Shown here: positions 23,321 to 31,461 of the stretch, one piece after another
Position numbering within the stretch: the first letter of the stretch is position 1
Layout: each line of letters starts with the position of its first letter
NCBI GenBank assembly: GCA_964412375.1
Contig: CAYPOD010000002.1
Location: 62,001-126,000, forward strand
DNA from: CADEDV01 sp964412375
GTDB taxonomy: Bacteria; Bacteroidota; Bacteroidia; Chitinophagales; Chitinophagaceae
DNA length: 64,000 nucleotides
Reading direction: 5' to 3'
The notes under the pieces: generated by a model
The model's database searches: none
The model's input: the letters and a program-made list of their open reading frames with translations, nothing else
What the model was told of the DNA's origin: nothing
Position numbers and translations under genes: made by a program

Positions 23321-24958
23321 ATGGCAAAGCAAATCTTCTTCGACATTGAAGCAAGAAATAGGATGAAGAAAGGCGTTGACACTCTGGCCAACGCTGTAAA
23401 AGTGACCCTTGGTCCCAAAGGACGCAACGTAGTGCTGGAGAAAAAATTCGGTGCTCCTTCTGTAACAAAGGATGGTGTGACCGTTGCAAAAGAAATTGAA
23501 CTGGAAGATCCTATCGAGAACATGGGTGCCCAGATGGTGAAAGAAGTGGCTTCCAAAACCGCTGATCTGGCTGGTGATGGTACTACAACCGCTACTGTTT
23601 TGGCTCAAAGCATTATTGCTGAAGGTCTGAAAATGGTTGCTGCAGGCGCCAACCCGATGGACCTGAAAAGAGGTATTGACAAAGCCGTTAGCCTGGTGGT
23701 GGAAAGCCTGAAAGCACAAAGCCAGACTGTAGGCAGCGACAGCAAAAAAATTCAACAGGTGGCTACCATCTCTGCCAACAATGATGAAACTATTGGTAAA
23801 CTGATCGCTGAAGCTTTCACTAAAGTTGGAAAAGAAGGTGTGATCACCGTGGAAGAAGCAAAAGGTACTGACACCACAGTGGATGTGGTTGAAGGTATGC
23901 AGTTTGACCGTGGATACATCTCTCCTTATTTCGTTACCAACAGCGATAAAATGGAAGCTGAACTGCAGAATCCCTATATCCTGATCTACGACAAGAAGAT
24001 CAGCAACATGAAAGATATTCTCCACATCCTGGAGAAAGTGGCACAAGGCGGCCGTCCGTTGCTGATCATTGCGGAAGACCTGGAAGGTGAAGCACTGGCT
24101 ACACTGGTGGTGAACAAACTCCGCGGCACATTGAAAGTGGCTGCTGTAAAAGCTCCGGGCTTTGGCGACCGCAGAAAAGAAATGCTGCAGGACATCGCCA
24201 TCCTTACAAAAGGTATTGTGATCAGCGAAGAACAGGGTTACAAGCTGGAGAATGCTGACCTGAGCTACCTCGGACAAGCAACTTCAGTGACCATTGATAA
24301 AGACAATACAACGATTGTAGGTGGTAAAGGCAAGAAAGAAGATATCACTGCCCGTGTCAACCAGATCAAAGCACAGATCGAAACAACAACATCAGACTAC
24401 GACAGGGAAAAATTGCAGGAACGCCTGGCTAAATTAAGCGGTGGTGTGGCTGTTCTTTATGTTGGTGCAGCTACCGAAGTGGAAATGAAGGAAAAGAAAG
24501 ACCGGGTAGATGATGCACTGCATGCTACAAGAGCTGCGGTTGAAGAAGGTATCGTTCCGGGTGGTGGTGTGGCATATATCCGTGCCATCGAAACCCTCGA
24601 AGCAAAAGTTCGTGGCCAGATCGCTGATGAGCAAACAGGAATGGCTATTGTTCGCCGTGCCCTGGAAGAACCGGTTCGCATCCTGACTGCCAATGCAGGT
24701 ATTGATGGTTCTATCGTGGTACAGAAGATCAAAGAAGGAAAAGGCGATTACGGTTTCAATGCCCGGACAGAAGAGTATGAAAACCTGTTCAAAGCCGGTG
24801 TGATTGATCCTACCAAGGTTAGCCGTGTAGCATTGGAAAATGCAGCCTCTATTGCCGGAATGTTGCTGACCACAGAAGCAGTGGTGGCCGACAAACCGAA
24901 GAAAGAAGAGCCGCATGTACATGGCGGCGCTCCTGATATGGGCGGCATGGGATATTAA
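23321..24958 (+). CDS. groEL: Chaperonin GroEL
   Basis: 545 residues. All hallmarks are present: TLGPKGRNVVLEKKFGAPSV near 30-50, the ATP-binding DGTTTATVLAQ at about 87-97, the apical substrate-binding region, the AAVEEGIVPGGG signature near 405-415, and the Gly/Met-rich C-terminal tail (PDMGGMGY). It forms the double seven-membered folding ring. Codon use is markedly biased, as expected for a highly expressed gene. A terminator follows at 24983-25019. Long open frames on the opposite strand are a by-product of this codon use. Confidence 0.99.
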   Translation: MAKQIFFDIEARNRMKKGVDTLANAVKVTLGPKGRNVVLEKKFGAPSVTKDGVTVAKEIELEDPIENMGAQMVKEVASKTADLAGDGTTTATVLAQSIIAEGLKMVAAGANPMDLKRGIDKAVSLVVESLKAQSQTVGSDSKKIQQVATISANNDETIGKLIAEAFTKVGKEGVITVEEAKGTDTTVDVVEGMQFDRGYISPYFVTNSDKMEAELQNPYILIYDKKISNMKDILHILEKVAQGGRPLLIIAEDLEGEALATLVVNKLRGTLKVAAVKAPGFGDRRKEMLQDIAILTKGIVISEEQGYKLENADLSYLGQATSVTIDKDNTTIVGGKGKKEDITARVNQIKAQIETTTSDYDREKLQERLAKLSGGVAVLYVGAATEVEMKEKKDRVDDALHATRAAVEEGIVPGGGVAYIRAIETLEAKVRGQIADEQTGMAIVRRALEEPVRILTANAGIDGSIVVQKIKEGKGDYGFNARTEEYENLFKAGVIDPTKVSRVALENAASIAGMLLTTEAVVADKPKKEEPHVHGGAPDMGGMGY

Positions 24959-24982
24959 TAGTCCATTTGAAATTCATAAGCA

Positions 24983-25019
24983 TAAAAGCCCCGCACCATT
25001 CATTTGGGGCGGGGTTTTT
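24983..25019 (+). terminator. Intrinsic terminator of groESL
   Basis: AAAAGCCCCGC and GCGGGGTTTTT form an 11-base-pair stem (one mismatch) around a loop of about 13 bases and run into a T-tract, 25 bases after the groEL stop. Confidence 0.8.
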
Positions 25020-25055
25020 CATTTCAACCTTTTCTGTTCACTAAAAAAGTTTGTT

Positions 25056-25175
25056 ATGAAAAGCTTTATTGAAATACTGGAACTGGAGAAATTATGGGAC
25101 AGGGTAAGATCCTGGTTTAAAAAAAATAACCGAAGAGATGACGATATGTTTGATCATCCGTTCGCAATTCTCTGA
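25056..25175 (+). CDS. Possible 39-residue small protein
   Basis: ATG at 25056 opens a 39-codon frame: MKSFIEILELEKLWDRVRSW, then FKKNNRRDDDMFDHPFAIL. The first half forms a convincing amphipathic helix (Leu/Ile/Trp on one face, Lys/Glu/Arg on the other). The second half is charged. It lies alone between the groESL terminator and the ABC-F promoter, with a purine-poor upstream region. Too short to judge by itself; no family recognised. Confidence 0.35.
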   Translation: MKSFIEILELEKLWDRVRSWFKKNNRRDDDMFDHPFAIL

Positions 25176-25211
25176 AGCAAAGCAGCCGGTTTAACAGACA
25201 GTTTCGGGTTT

Positions 25212-25240
25212 CTTCACGTCGCTGTGAAGTCTTACCTTTG
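25212..25240 (+). promoter_or_regulatory. Promoter of the ABC-F gene with an overlapping palindrome
   Basis: TACCTTTG at 25233-25240 is an exact -7 match, 57 bases before the ATG at 25298. Directly upstream, CTTCAC-N6-GTGAAG (25212-25229) is a perfect six-base inverted repeat filling the spacer where the -33 TTTG would lie. It may be an operator. Confidence 0.5.
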
Positions 25241-25297
25241 CGCCTCCAAAAACGAGCTGCAGGCAATAGCAGTTCGTATTTTTTAAATCGTAATAAA

Positions 25298-26923
25298 ATG
25301 ATCAGTGTAAGAGACCTGAAACTAGCCTACGGCAAAAGAGTGTTGTTTGAAGAAGTGAACCTGAATTTCACCAAAGGCAATTGCTATGGTGTGATCGGGG
25401 CCAACGGCGCCGGCAAAAGTACTTTTCTGAAAATACTCAGCGGAGAAATTGAGCCAAATAAAGGAACCGTAGAAATCACTCCTGGTGAAAGAATGGCGGT
25501 GCTGAAGCAAAACCAGTTTCAGTTTGATGAAGAAACGGTTTTGAACACCGTGATGATGGGTCATACCAAACTATGGGCTGTGGCCAAAGAAAGAGAAGCC
25601 ATCTATGCACTGGCTGATTTTACAGAGGAAGATGGCATGAAAGCCGCTGAACTGGAAGGAGAGTTTGGTGAAATGGGCGGCTATACTGCCGATAGTGATG
25701 CAGCTGTTTTGCTTGGCGAATTGGGTGTGGGAGAAGAATATCATCAATCTTTGATGAAAGACATTCCTTCCAACCTTAAAGTGAGGGTGTTGCTGGCGCA
25801 GGCCCTTTTTGGTAATCCTGATATATTATTACTGGATGAGCCTACCAACGGACTTGATATTGAAACGATCGGCTGGCTGGAAAATTTTTTAGCGGATTAT
25901 GAGAACATCGTACTGGTGGTGAGCCACGACCGTCACTTTTTGGATGCAGTATGTACGCATGTGGCCGACGTGGACAGGCAGAAAATTAAAATCTTTACCG
26001 GGAACTATACATTCTGGTACGAGTCATCTCAGTTGATGGCCCGCCAGATCAATGACAAGAATAAGAAGACAGAAGAGAAACGGCAGGCTTTATTGGATTT
26101 CATTGCCCGGTTCAGCGCAAACGCCTCTAAAAGCAAACAAGCCACATCCCGGAAAAAAGCATTGGAGAAACTGACCATTGAAGAGATTGAACCCAGTTAT
26201 AGAAAATACCCCGGAATTATCTTTCAGCCATTAAGAGAAGTCGGCAACCAGATACTGAATGTAGAGAAGCTGAAAAAGTCCGTTGATGGTCGTGTGCTGT
26301 TCAGTGATGTGACGTTTACAGTGAACAAAGGCGATAAGATCGCTTTGCTGAGCCGCGACCCGCTGGCGGTGACTAACTTCTTCAATATCATCACAGCAGA
26401 AACGATTGCCGACAGTGGTTCGTATGAATGGGGCAGCACGGTCACTCATGCCTACCTGCCACAGGAGAACAGCCAGTTCTTCACCGGCGCTGACAACCTG
26501 ATGGACTGGTTGCGTCAGTATGTGCCCGATCATGTGAAAGATGTGGATGAACCTTTTCTACGCGGATTTTTAGGCAAGATGTTGTTCAGCGGCGATGATG
26601 TAATGAAAAAGACAAACGTATTGAGCGGGGGAGAGAAGGTTCGTTGTATGATCAGCAGGATGATGTTGCAAAACCCGAATGTGATCTTACTGGATCAACC
26701 CACCAACCACCTTGACCTGGAAAGCATTCAAAGCTTCAACGAACAGTGTACAGATTATAAGGGTATCGTGTTGCTCACCAGCCATGACCATACTTTCATG
26801 CAAACCGTTGCCAACCGCATCATTGAACTCACCCCCAAAGGCATCATTGACCGCCTGATGACCTTTGATGAATACCTGGAAGATGAGCGGGTGAAGAAAC
26901 TAAAAGAGGAAATGTACAGTTAA
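25298..26923 (+). CDS. ABC-F family ATPase (YbiT-like) with degenerate second ATP site
   Basis: 541 residues, two ABC domains joined by a linker (about 240-300), no membrane helices. Closest in layout to E. coli YbiT. NBD1: intact Walker A GANGAGKST at 34-42, Walker B ILLLDEPTN with Glu181, but no LSGGQ signature (IPSNLKVRVLLAQ). NBD2: intact signature VLSGGEKVR at about 441-449, but the P-loop reads LSRDPLAVTN (351-360) with no GK(S/T), and the catalytic Glu is Gln467 (LLDQPTNHLD). ATP site I (NBD1 P-loop with NBD2 signature) is therefore intact and site II is lost. ABC-F proteins act on the ribosome near the E site. A 20-codon upstream extension is excluded by the promoter at 25233-25240. 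Confidence 0.92.
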   Translation: MISVRDLKLAYGKRVLFEEVNLNFTKGNCYGVIGANGAGKSTFLKILSGEIEPNKGTVEITPGERMAVLKQNQFQFDEETVLNTVMMGHTKLWAVAKEREAIYALADFTEEDGMKAAELEGEFGEMGGYTADSDAAVLLGELGVGEEYHQSLMKDIPSNLKVRVLLAQALFGNPDILLLDEPTNGLDIETIGWLENFLADYENIVLVVSHDRHFLDAVCTHVADVDRQKIKIFTGNYTFWYESSQLMARQINDKNKKTEEKRQALLDFIARFSANASKSKQATSRKKALEKLTIEEIEPSYRKYPGIIFQPLREVGNQILNVEKLKKSVDGRVLFSDVTFTVNKGDKIALLSRDPLAVTNFFNIITAETIADSGSYEWGSTVTHAYLPQENSQFFTGADNLMDWLRQYVPDHVKDVDEPFLRGFLGKMLFSGDDVMKKTNVLSGGEKVRCMISRMMLQNPNVILLDQPTNHLDLESIQSFNEQCTDYKGIVLLTSHDHTFMQTVANRIIELTPKGIIDRLMTFDEYLEDERVKKLKEEMYS

Positions 26924-26987
26924 GGGCCGGATGCGAATAAGAAAACGTAGAATTACGAAATGCTCAATTTATTTTTTTTGTTCTTTA

Positions 26988-27018
26988 TTTGAAAAGCTGG
27001 ATTTGGATTTTATCTTCG
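26988..27018 (+). promoter_or_regulatory. Promoter inside the ABC-F/permease gap
   Basis: TTTG at 26988-26991, a 19-base spacer and TATCTTCG at 27011-27018 give one of the best promoter matches in the window. Predicted start near 27024. A terminator (27161-27192) stands between it and the permease gene. Confidence 0.55.
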
Positions 27019-27023
27019 TTGCC

Positions 27024-27192
27024 GCTACCAAAGTTCTTACCACAATTCTGGAATCCAAATTCCTTCCGTACCTGTTAATCTTCCGGGAAAGACTAGTATC
27101 CGGGCCGGGAGTATGTCATTAGCGATATTCGGGTTGAAACCAGAAAACAAAAACGATTTTAAAGCCTTCTGTAAAACAGGAGGCTTTTTTTA
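27024..27192 (+). ncRNA. Candidate small RNA or transcribed leader upstream of the permease
   Basis: The interval of about 170 bases is bounded by a good promoter (26988-27018) and an intrinsic terminator (27161-27192). It has no convincing gene. Internal pairing is possible: TTCTGG near 27047-27052 with CCAGAA near 27140-27145, and CCGGG words around 27080-27110. It does not match any RNA family I can recognise by eye. It may be an sRNA or an attenuator leader for the amino acid permease that starts 15 bases after the terminator. Confidence 0.35.
27161..27192 (+). terminator. Intrinsic terminator ahead of the permease gene
   Basis: AAAGCCTTCTGT and ACAGGAGGCTTT form a 12-base-pair stem (one G-U) with an AAA loop and a run of seven T. 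It lies 15 bases before the permease ATG, so it must be avoided or end a separate transcript. Confidence 0.75.
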
Positions 27193-27206
27193 TATCTTCC
27201 CTTTTT

Positions 27207-28622
27207 ATGTCCACCAATTCACTTGCGAAAAAGATCGGATTTTGGTCAGCCACCTCCATTGTAGCCGGGAGCATTATTGGCTCCGGTGTTTTCATGAAGC
27301 CTGCTGATATGGCTGCACAGTTGGGTTCACCTGTATGGCTTACTCTTGTGTGGATCATTGCAGGCATTTTCTCTCTTTTCGGCGCCCTGATCTATGCGGA
27401 GCTTGGCGCTATGCTGCCTGAGACCGGAGGCATCTATGTTTATTTCAAAAAAATGTTCGGCGATTTTATAGCTTTTCTCTATGGCTGGTCGGCTTTCGCC
27501 GTGATCAATACAGCCGCTGTTGCCGCTATTGCCTTTGTTTGTGCTGAATATGCCGATTATTTTCTGCAACTGCCACGGTTTGCTGCATCCGTTGAGCAGG
27601 CATATGTCTGGCATATACCGTTCATCGGTGACCTGTTTCCGCTGGAGAATGCCGGGGTGAAATCGCTGGCAATTATTTTTGTACTACTCCTTACTTACCT
27701 GAACTATCGCAGTGTGAAAGCCGGAAGTTCTTTCCAGGTAGTATCCACCTTCATCAAAATGGCAGTGATTGCGGCACTGGTATTCGGAATATTTTTTTCA
27801 GGCAATGGTTCCTTAGGAAATTTTATTGCAGCAGAAAACCCAAAGCAGGGAATGGGGTTGCTAAGCGGAATCGTTGTGGCCATGACGGGGGCTTTTTTTG
27901 CGTATGACGGCTGGATCAATATTACTTCCATGGCGGGTGAAGTCAAAAACCCCCGGCAAAACATTCCAAAAAGCCTGGTGCTGGGAGTGTTTGCCTGCAT
28001 TGCTGTTTATGTGTTGGTGAACCAGGCCTATCTCTATGCCCTGCCGGTGGAGAAAATTGCTTCTTCATCGCTTGTCGCATCTGATGCGATAGCAGTGGTG
28101 CTGGGCAAAACAGGCGGGGCCATTGTTGCAGCGATGATCGTTATCTGCACCTTTGGCGCCATCAATGGCAATATCATGGCCACTACCCGCATCACTTATG
28201 CCATGGGCAAGGATAAGGTTTTTCTTCCCTGGTCTGGCAAAGAGCATTCAACGTTTAAAACGCCGGGTAATGCCTTATGGCTGCATGGCATCTGGACGGT
28301 GTTTTTCATCATCACAGGTTCTTTCAACATGCTTGCCGATATGTTTGTATTTATGACATGGATTGCTTATGGTGCAGGAGCAGTTGGTATTTTTATGTTG
28401 CGCAAAAAAATGCCGGATCAGCCAAGACCTTACCGGATATGGGGGCATCCGGTTGTGACAGTTCTATTCATTCTTTTTTCTGCTTTCTATTTAGTGATGA
28501 CCTTGTACAACGACATCAGTAATTATATAAATGAGCAGCAGCCGGTGATCAATTCTGTGCTGGGGATTTTGATCACTGCCTTCGGGGTGCCATTTTATTT
28601 CCTGTTCAAAGGCAAAAAGTAA
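27207..28622 (+). CDS. APC-family amino acid permease
   Basis: 471 residues with about 12 membrane helices. The first helix carries the unwound substrate-binding motif VAGSIIGSGVFMKPA, and helix 3 begins GALIYAELGAMLPETGGIYV, both diagnostic of the amino acid-polyamine-organocation superfamily. The sequence resembles LAT/SLC7-like bacterial members. It moves amino acids across the inner membrane by antiport or proton symport; the substrate is unknown. A terminator 15 bases upstream and a weak -7-like TATCTTCC at 27193 suggest special control. No partner gene is evident downstream. Confidence 0.93.
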   Translation: MSTNSLAKKIGFWSATSIVAGSIIGSGVFMKPADMAAQLGSPVWLTLVWIIAGIFSLFGALIYAELGAMLPETGGIYVYFKKMFGDFIAFLYGWSAFAVINTAAVAAIAFVCAEYADYFLQLPRFAASVEQAYVWHIPFIGDLFPLENAGVKSLAIIFVLLLTYLNYRSVKAGSSFQVVSTFIKMAVIAALVFGIFFSGNGSLGNFIAAENPKQGMGLLSGIVVAMTGAFFAYDGWINITSMAGEVKNPRQNIPKSLVLGVFACIAVYVLVNQAYLYALPVEKIASSSLVASDAIAVVLGKTGGAIVAAMIVICTFGAINGNIMATTRITYAMGKDKVFLPWSGKEHSTFKTPGNALWLHGIWTVFFIITGSFNMLADMFVFMTWIAYGAGAVGIFMLRKKMPDQPRPYRIWGHPVVTVLFILFSAFYLVMTLYNDISNYINEQQPVINSVLGILITAFGVPFYFLFKGKK

Positions 28623-28698
28623 GTTCAACTGATAATACCCAATAATGGGTATATCCTGCATATTAAATAAGGAGTAATTTTTGCAATAAAAAATTGGT

Positions 28699-29289
28699 AT
28701 GAAAATCTTGTTTTGTGCGGGGTTGTTTTTGTTACAGTTGCAGATGACAGCACAATCTCCTTATCTCTCTGTGATGCTGAAGATGGATTCTGCAGCCAGC
28801 GAACACAGGGAATATATGATTGAAATGAAATTCTGCGAACCACTGAAGCTGTCTGCGAAAGGAAACTGGTTCTCGCAGGATACATCTGCCATTGATTTTA
28901 GTTCACTGAAATCTGCTGATATCAGTTGTGCCGGGTATTTTGACAACGGGCTGCCGGAAATGATTACAGGAGAGCAAAGAATACAAAAGATCAACCAGTT
29001 TGAATTCGGTAACCAGGTTTTTGCGTGGGAGAAAATCCTGGTATTTAAAATATCTGATGCATCATCCAGGAACTGGAATCCTGAAATGTATATTGTCATG
29101 CCGGTGAAATACAAATCTTTCCGGACAAGTGTTCAGTTGTTAAATGTTGTATTTCAATCCGGCAAAGTTATTTTTATTAATGAACCGGATGTGTCTCCAG
29201 AAGGAGAATCAAGAATTATTATTTCATCAATATTAAAAGGTGTGAAAGGAACAGCTAAAAAGGACTTTTCACTAAAAGAGATACTTTGA
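28699..29289 (+). CDS. Exported protein of unknown function
   Basis: 196 residues. Signal peptide at 1-19 or so (MKILFCAGLFLLQLQMTAQ). The mature part has two cysteines (MKFCEPL, ISCAGYF) that could form a disulfide, and alternating strands such as KILVFKISDASS and MYIVMPVKYKSF, indicating a mainly beta fold. No known family or catalytic residues. It follows the permease gene by 76 bases and is convergent with the MocR regulator gene. A role in the cell envelope is likely only because of the signal peptide. Confidence 0.7.
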   Translation: MKILFCAGLFLLQLQMTAQSPYLSVMLKMDSAASEHREYMIEMKFCEPLKLSAKGNWFSQDTSAIDFSSLKSADISCAGYFDNGLPEMITGEQRIQKINQFEFGNQVFAWEKILVFKISDASSRNWNPEMYIVMPVKYKSFRTSVQLLNVVFQSGKVIFINEPDVSPEGESRIIISSILKGVKGTAKKDFSLKEIL

Positions 29290-29298
29290 GTTTTCCGG

Positions 29299-30747
29299 TC
29301 ATTGTATCATTTTTTTTATGAGTTTTCCCAACATCATCAGACCATAGTCTGCATCAGCATCCCAGGGCTTGCCAAAACTGACGCGGATACAATTATTATA
29401 ACCACCACTTGGTGAAAATATTTTTCCCGGTACTACCGAAATATGATGTTTCATTGCTTCGGTACGCAGTTTGAACGCATTGAGTTTTTTATTCAGTTGT
29501 ACCCACAGTACAAAACCTCCTTGCGGTCTTGACACCTTGCTATCCTTAGGGAAGTAATCAATGATAGCTTGTACATAGCGGAGTGATTGGGTATGTAAAG
29601 CCTTCCGCAGATTTTTTAAATGATACTCATAGCGGCCATTTTTCAGGAAATGGGCCATGGCCGCCTGTGTCAGTGTCGGACAGCTGATGTTCTGCATTCT
29701 TTTTAATTGTTTCACCTGCTCAATGAATTTGCCCGGGATTACCCAACCGATACGATAGCCCGGAGCCAGTGATTTGCTAAGGGAAGAACAATGCATCACC
29801 AGTCCCTTTGTGTCATAATATTTGCAGGTGAGCGGACGATTTTTTCCGAAATACAATTCTCCGTAGATATCATCTTCGATCAGTGGTATGTTATACTTTG
29901 CAATAATATCCACAAGCTTTTTCTTGTTTTCATCCGGCATACAACCACCCAGCGGGTTATTGAAATTTGGCATCACCACACAAGCTTTAACGGTATGTTT
30001 TTTAATGACAGCTTCGAGATCTGACGGATCAATGCCTGAAATGAAACATGAAGGCACTTCCACCACTTTTAATCCCATACTTTCAATGGCCTGCAAAATG
30101 CCAAAGTAGTTGGGAGTTTCAACGGCTATGGTATCACCTGGTTTTGTAACGGCTTTTAAACATAACATCACAGCTTCGAGACAGCCAGATGTCACCAATA
30201 CATCATCTGCTTTTATTTTCCCTCCCCAGTTAAAAGATAGTTTGGCAATTTGTTTTCTCAGTTCAGGATTGCCCTGCGGATGTTCATACGTAAAGCAGGC
30301 ATCTTTATCATGCCGTATAGCATGTATCACCGACTTATTCATCTTTGCCAGCGGCAGCAGCGAAGGATCAGGAACAGCCAATGCAAAATTGATAACCTTG
30401 TGATCATGTGAAGCAATATCTCCATAGATGGATGCGATCATTTCCTTCACACTGACATCATGCGACATAGGATCTGCCGGTGCAATTTTGGGGAAATCTG
30501 GAAAGCGGCGATGGTTGAAACGGACATAATATCCCGATTTGGGTCTTGATTCGATCAATCCTTTACCTTCCAAATGATAATAGGCCTGGAAAGCAGTACC
30601 CATGCTGATGCCGTATTCTTCGCTCAGCATGCGAACGGAAGGCAGTTTGTCCCCGATCTTCAGCACATCCTCAGCAATCATTTTTTCTATGCCGCCGGCC
30701 ACTTGTAAATACAGGTGATCATCAGTAGCGAGATCATTTTTGCGCAT
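29299..30747 (-). CDS. MocR/PdxR-type transcriptional regulator (GntR HTH fused to aminotransferase fold)
   Basis: 482 residues. The N-terminal winged helix (about 10-78: YLQVAGGIEKMIAEDVLKIG, KLPSVRMLSEEYGIS, GLIESRPKSGYYV) is GntR-like. From about 110 it continues as a class I aminotransferase fold with NPLGG (around 264-268), EDDIYGELY and the PLP lysine Lys325 in SSLSKSLAPGYRIGW. Such proteins bind PLP or PLP-amino acid adducts and control nearby genes, commonly for vitamin B6 or amino acid metabolism. It is transcribed divergently from a GNAT gene and ilvE, the obvious candidate targets. A -7 element lies at 30770-30777. Confidence 0.93.
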   Translation of the reverse strand: MRKNDLATDDHLYLQVAGGIEKMIAEDVLKIGDKLPSVRMLSEEYGISMGTAFQAYYHLEGKGLIESRPKSGYYVRFNHRRFPDFPKIAPADPMSHDVSVKEMIASIYGDIASHDHKVINFALAVPDPSLLPLAKMNKSVIHAIRHDKDACFTYEHPQGNPELRKQIAKLSFNWGGKIKADDVLVTSGCLEAVMLCLKAVTKPGDTIAVETPNYFGILQAIESMGLKVVEVPSCFISGIDPSDLEAVIKKHTVKACVVMPNFNNPLGGCMPDENKKKLVDIIAKYNIPLIEDDIYGELYFGKNRPLTCKYYDTKGLVMHCSSLSKSLAPGYRIGWVIPGKFIEQVKQLKRMQNISCPTLTQAAMAHFLKNGRYEYHLKNLRKALHTQSLRYVQAIIDYFPKDSKVSRPQGGFVLWVQLNKKLNAFKLRTEAMKHHISVVPGKIFSPSGGYNNCIRVSFGKPWDADADYGLMMLGKLIKKMIQ

Positions 30748-30769
30748 ACGTTAAAAAATCTGATATAGT

Positions 30770-30777
30770 CAAAAATA
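30770..30777 (-). promoter_or_regulatory. -7 element of the MocR-type regulator gene
   Basis: The minus strand reads TATTTTTG, an exact consensus match 23 bases upstream of the ATG at 30747. The 180-base intergenic region up to the divergent GNAT gene is AT-rich and would hold the control sites for both directions. Confidence 0.45.
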
Positions 30778-30930
30778 CAAAAACTGAATCTGTTTTTTTA
30801 TAAAACAAAAAAAGAAATTTGTTCTGTCATTTCGATAGTACCTGTTCACAATAACCAGATGGATATAAAAAAATATTTCCGGAAGGGAAAGGGGATTGTA
30901 TTGCTCTTCCGGGTCAAAAAGCAAAAGAAC

Positions 30931-31443
30931 ATGAGTGATATAAGGATCATCAATTACCGCCCGGAACACCAGCCTTATTTTGAACAATTCAACAGGGAGT
31001 GGATAGAAGAATTATTTGTTATGGAGCCGGTGGATGAATGGGTGTTGCGAAACCCCGAGAAAGCCATATTGGAAACAGGCGGTGCCATTATCATGGCGGA
31101 GTATGATAGAGTGGTTGCCGGTACTGCAGGTCTTCGCAAAGTGGATGAGGAAACTTTTGAGTTTACCAAGATGGCAGTGGATAAAAATTTCAGGCGGCGA
31201 GGTATTGCCGAAGCGATCTGTTATGCCTGCTTCCGTAAAGCAAAAGAACTGGGTGCAAAAACAGTTATTCTTTATTCCAACACAAAAAATGCCGGAGCTA
31301 TAAAGATGTATGAGAAAATCGGCTTTCAGCATACTGCGGTAGAAAAGGGGGTGTATGAGAGAGCCAATGTAAAAATGACAATAGCCATAGAGACAGCTGT
31401 TGCAATGGCGGACAAACAGGAACGCTTACAAAATACCTTTTAA
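30931..31443 (+). CDS. GNAT-family N-acetyltransferase
   Basis: 170 residues from the ATG at 30931 (MSDIRIINYRPEHQPYFEQF). The Gnat core shows FEFTKMAVDKNFRRRGIAEA, where the RxxGIA loop binds acetyl-CoA, and the family C-terminal TKNAGAIKMYEKIGF. The acceptor may be a small amine or amino acid. Earlier in-frame starts would add 24 lysine-rich residues not expected in the family. The gene lies 18 bases before ilvE and divergent from a MocR-type regulator, so a link to amino acid metabolism is reasonable but inferred. Confidence 0.88.
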   Translation: MSDIRIINYRPEHQPYFEQFNREWIEELFVMEPVDEWVLRNPEKAILETGGAIIMAEYDRVVAGTAGLRKVDEETFEFTKMAVDKNFRRRGIAEAICYACFRKAKELGAKTVILYSNTKNAGAIKMYEKIGFQHTAVEKGVYERANVKMTIAIETAVAMADKQERLQNTF

Positions 31444-31461
31444 CTATTAAAATATCTATTG

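Noticed and set aside
23306..24277. Open frame of 323 codons antisense to groEL
   Set aside because: It mirrors groEL codon bias, has no family resemblance and is entirely covered by an unambiguous gene.
27113..27307. Open frame of 64 codons spanning the terminator and the permease start as a leader peptide
   Set aside because: It runs through the permease start in another frame, has no run of one regulatory amino acid, and its composition is not protein-like.
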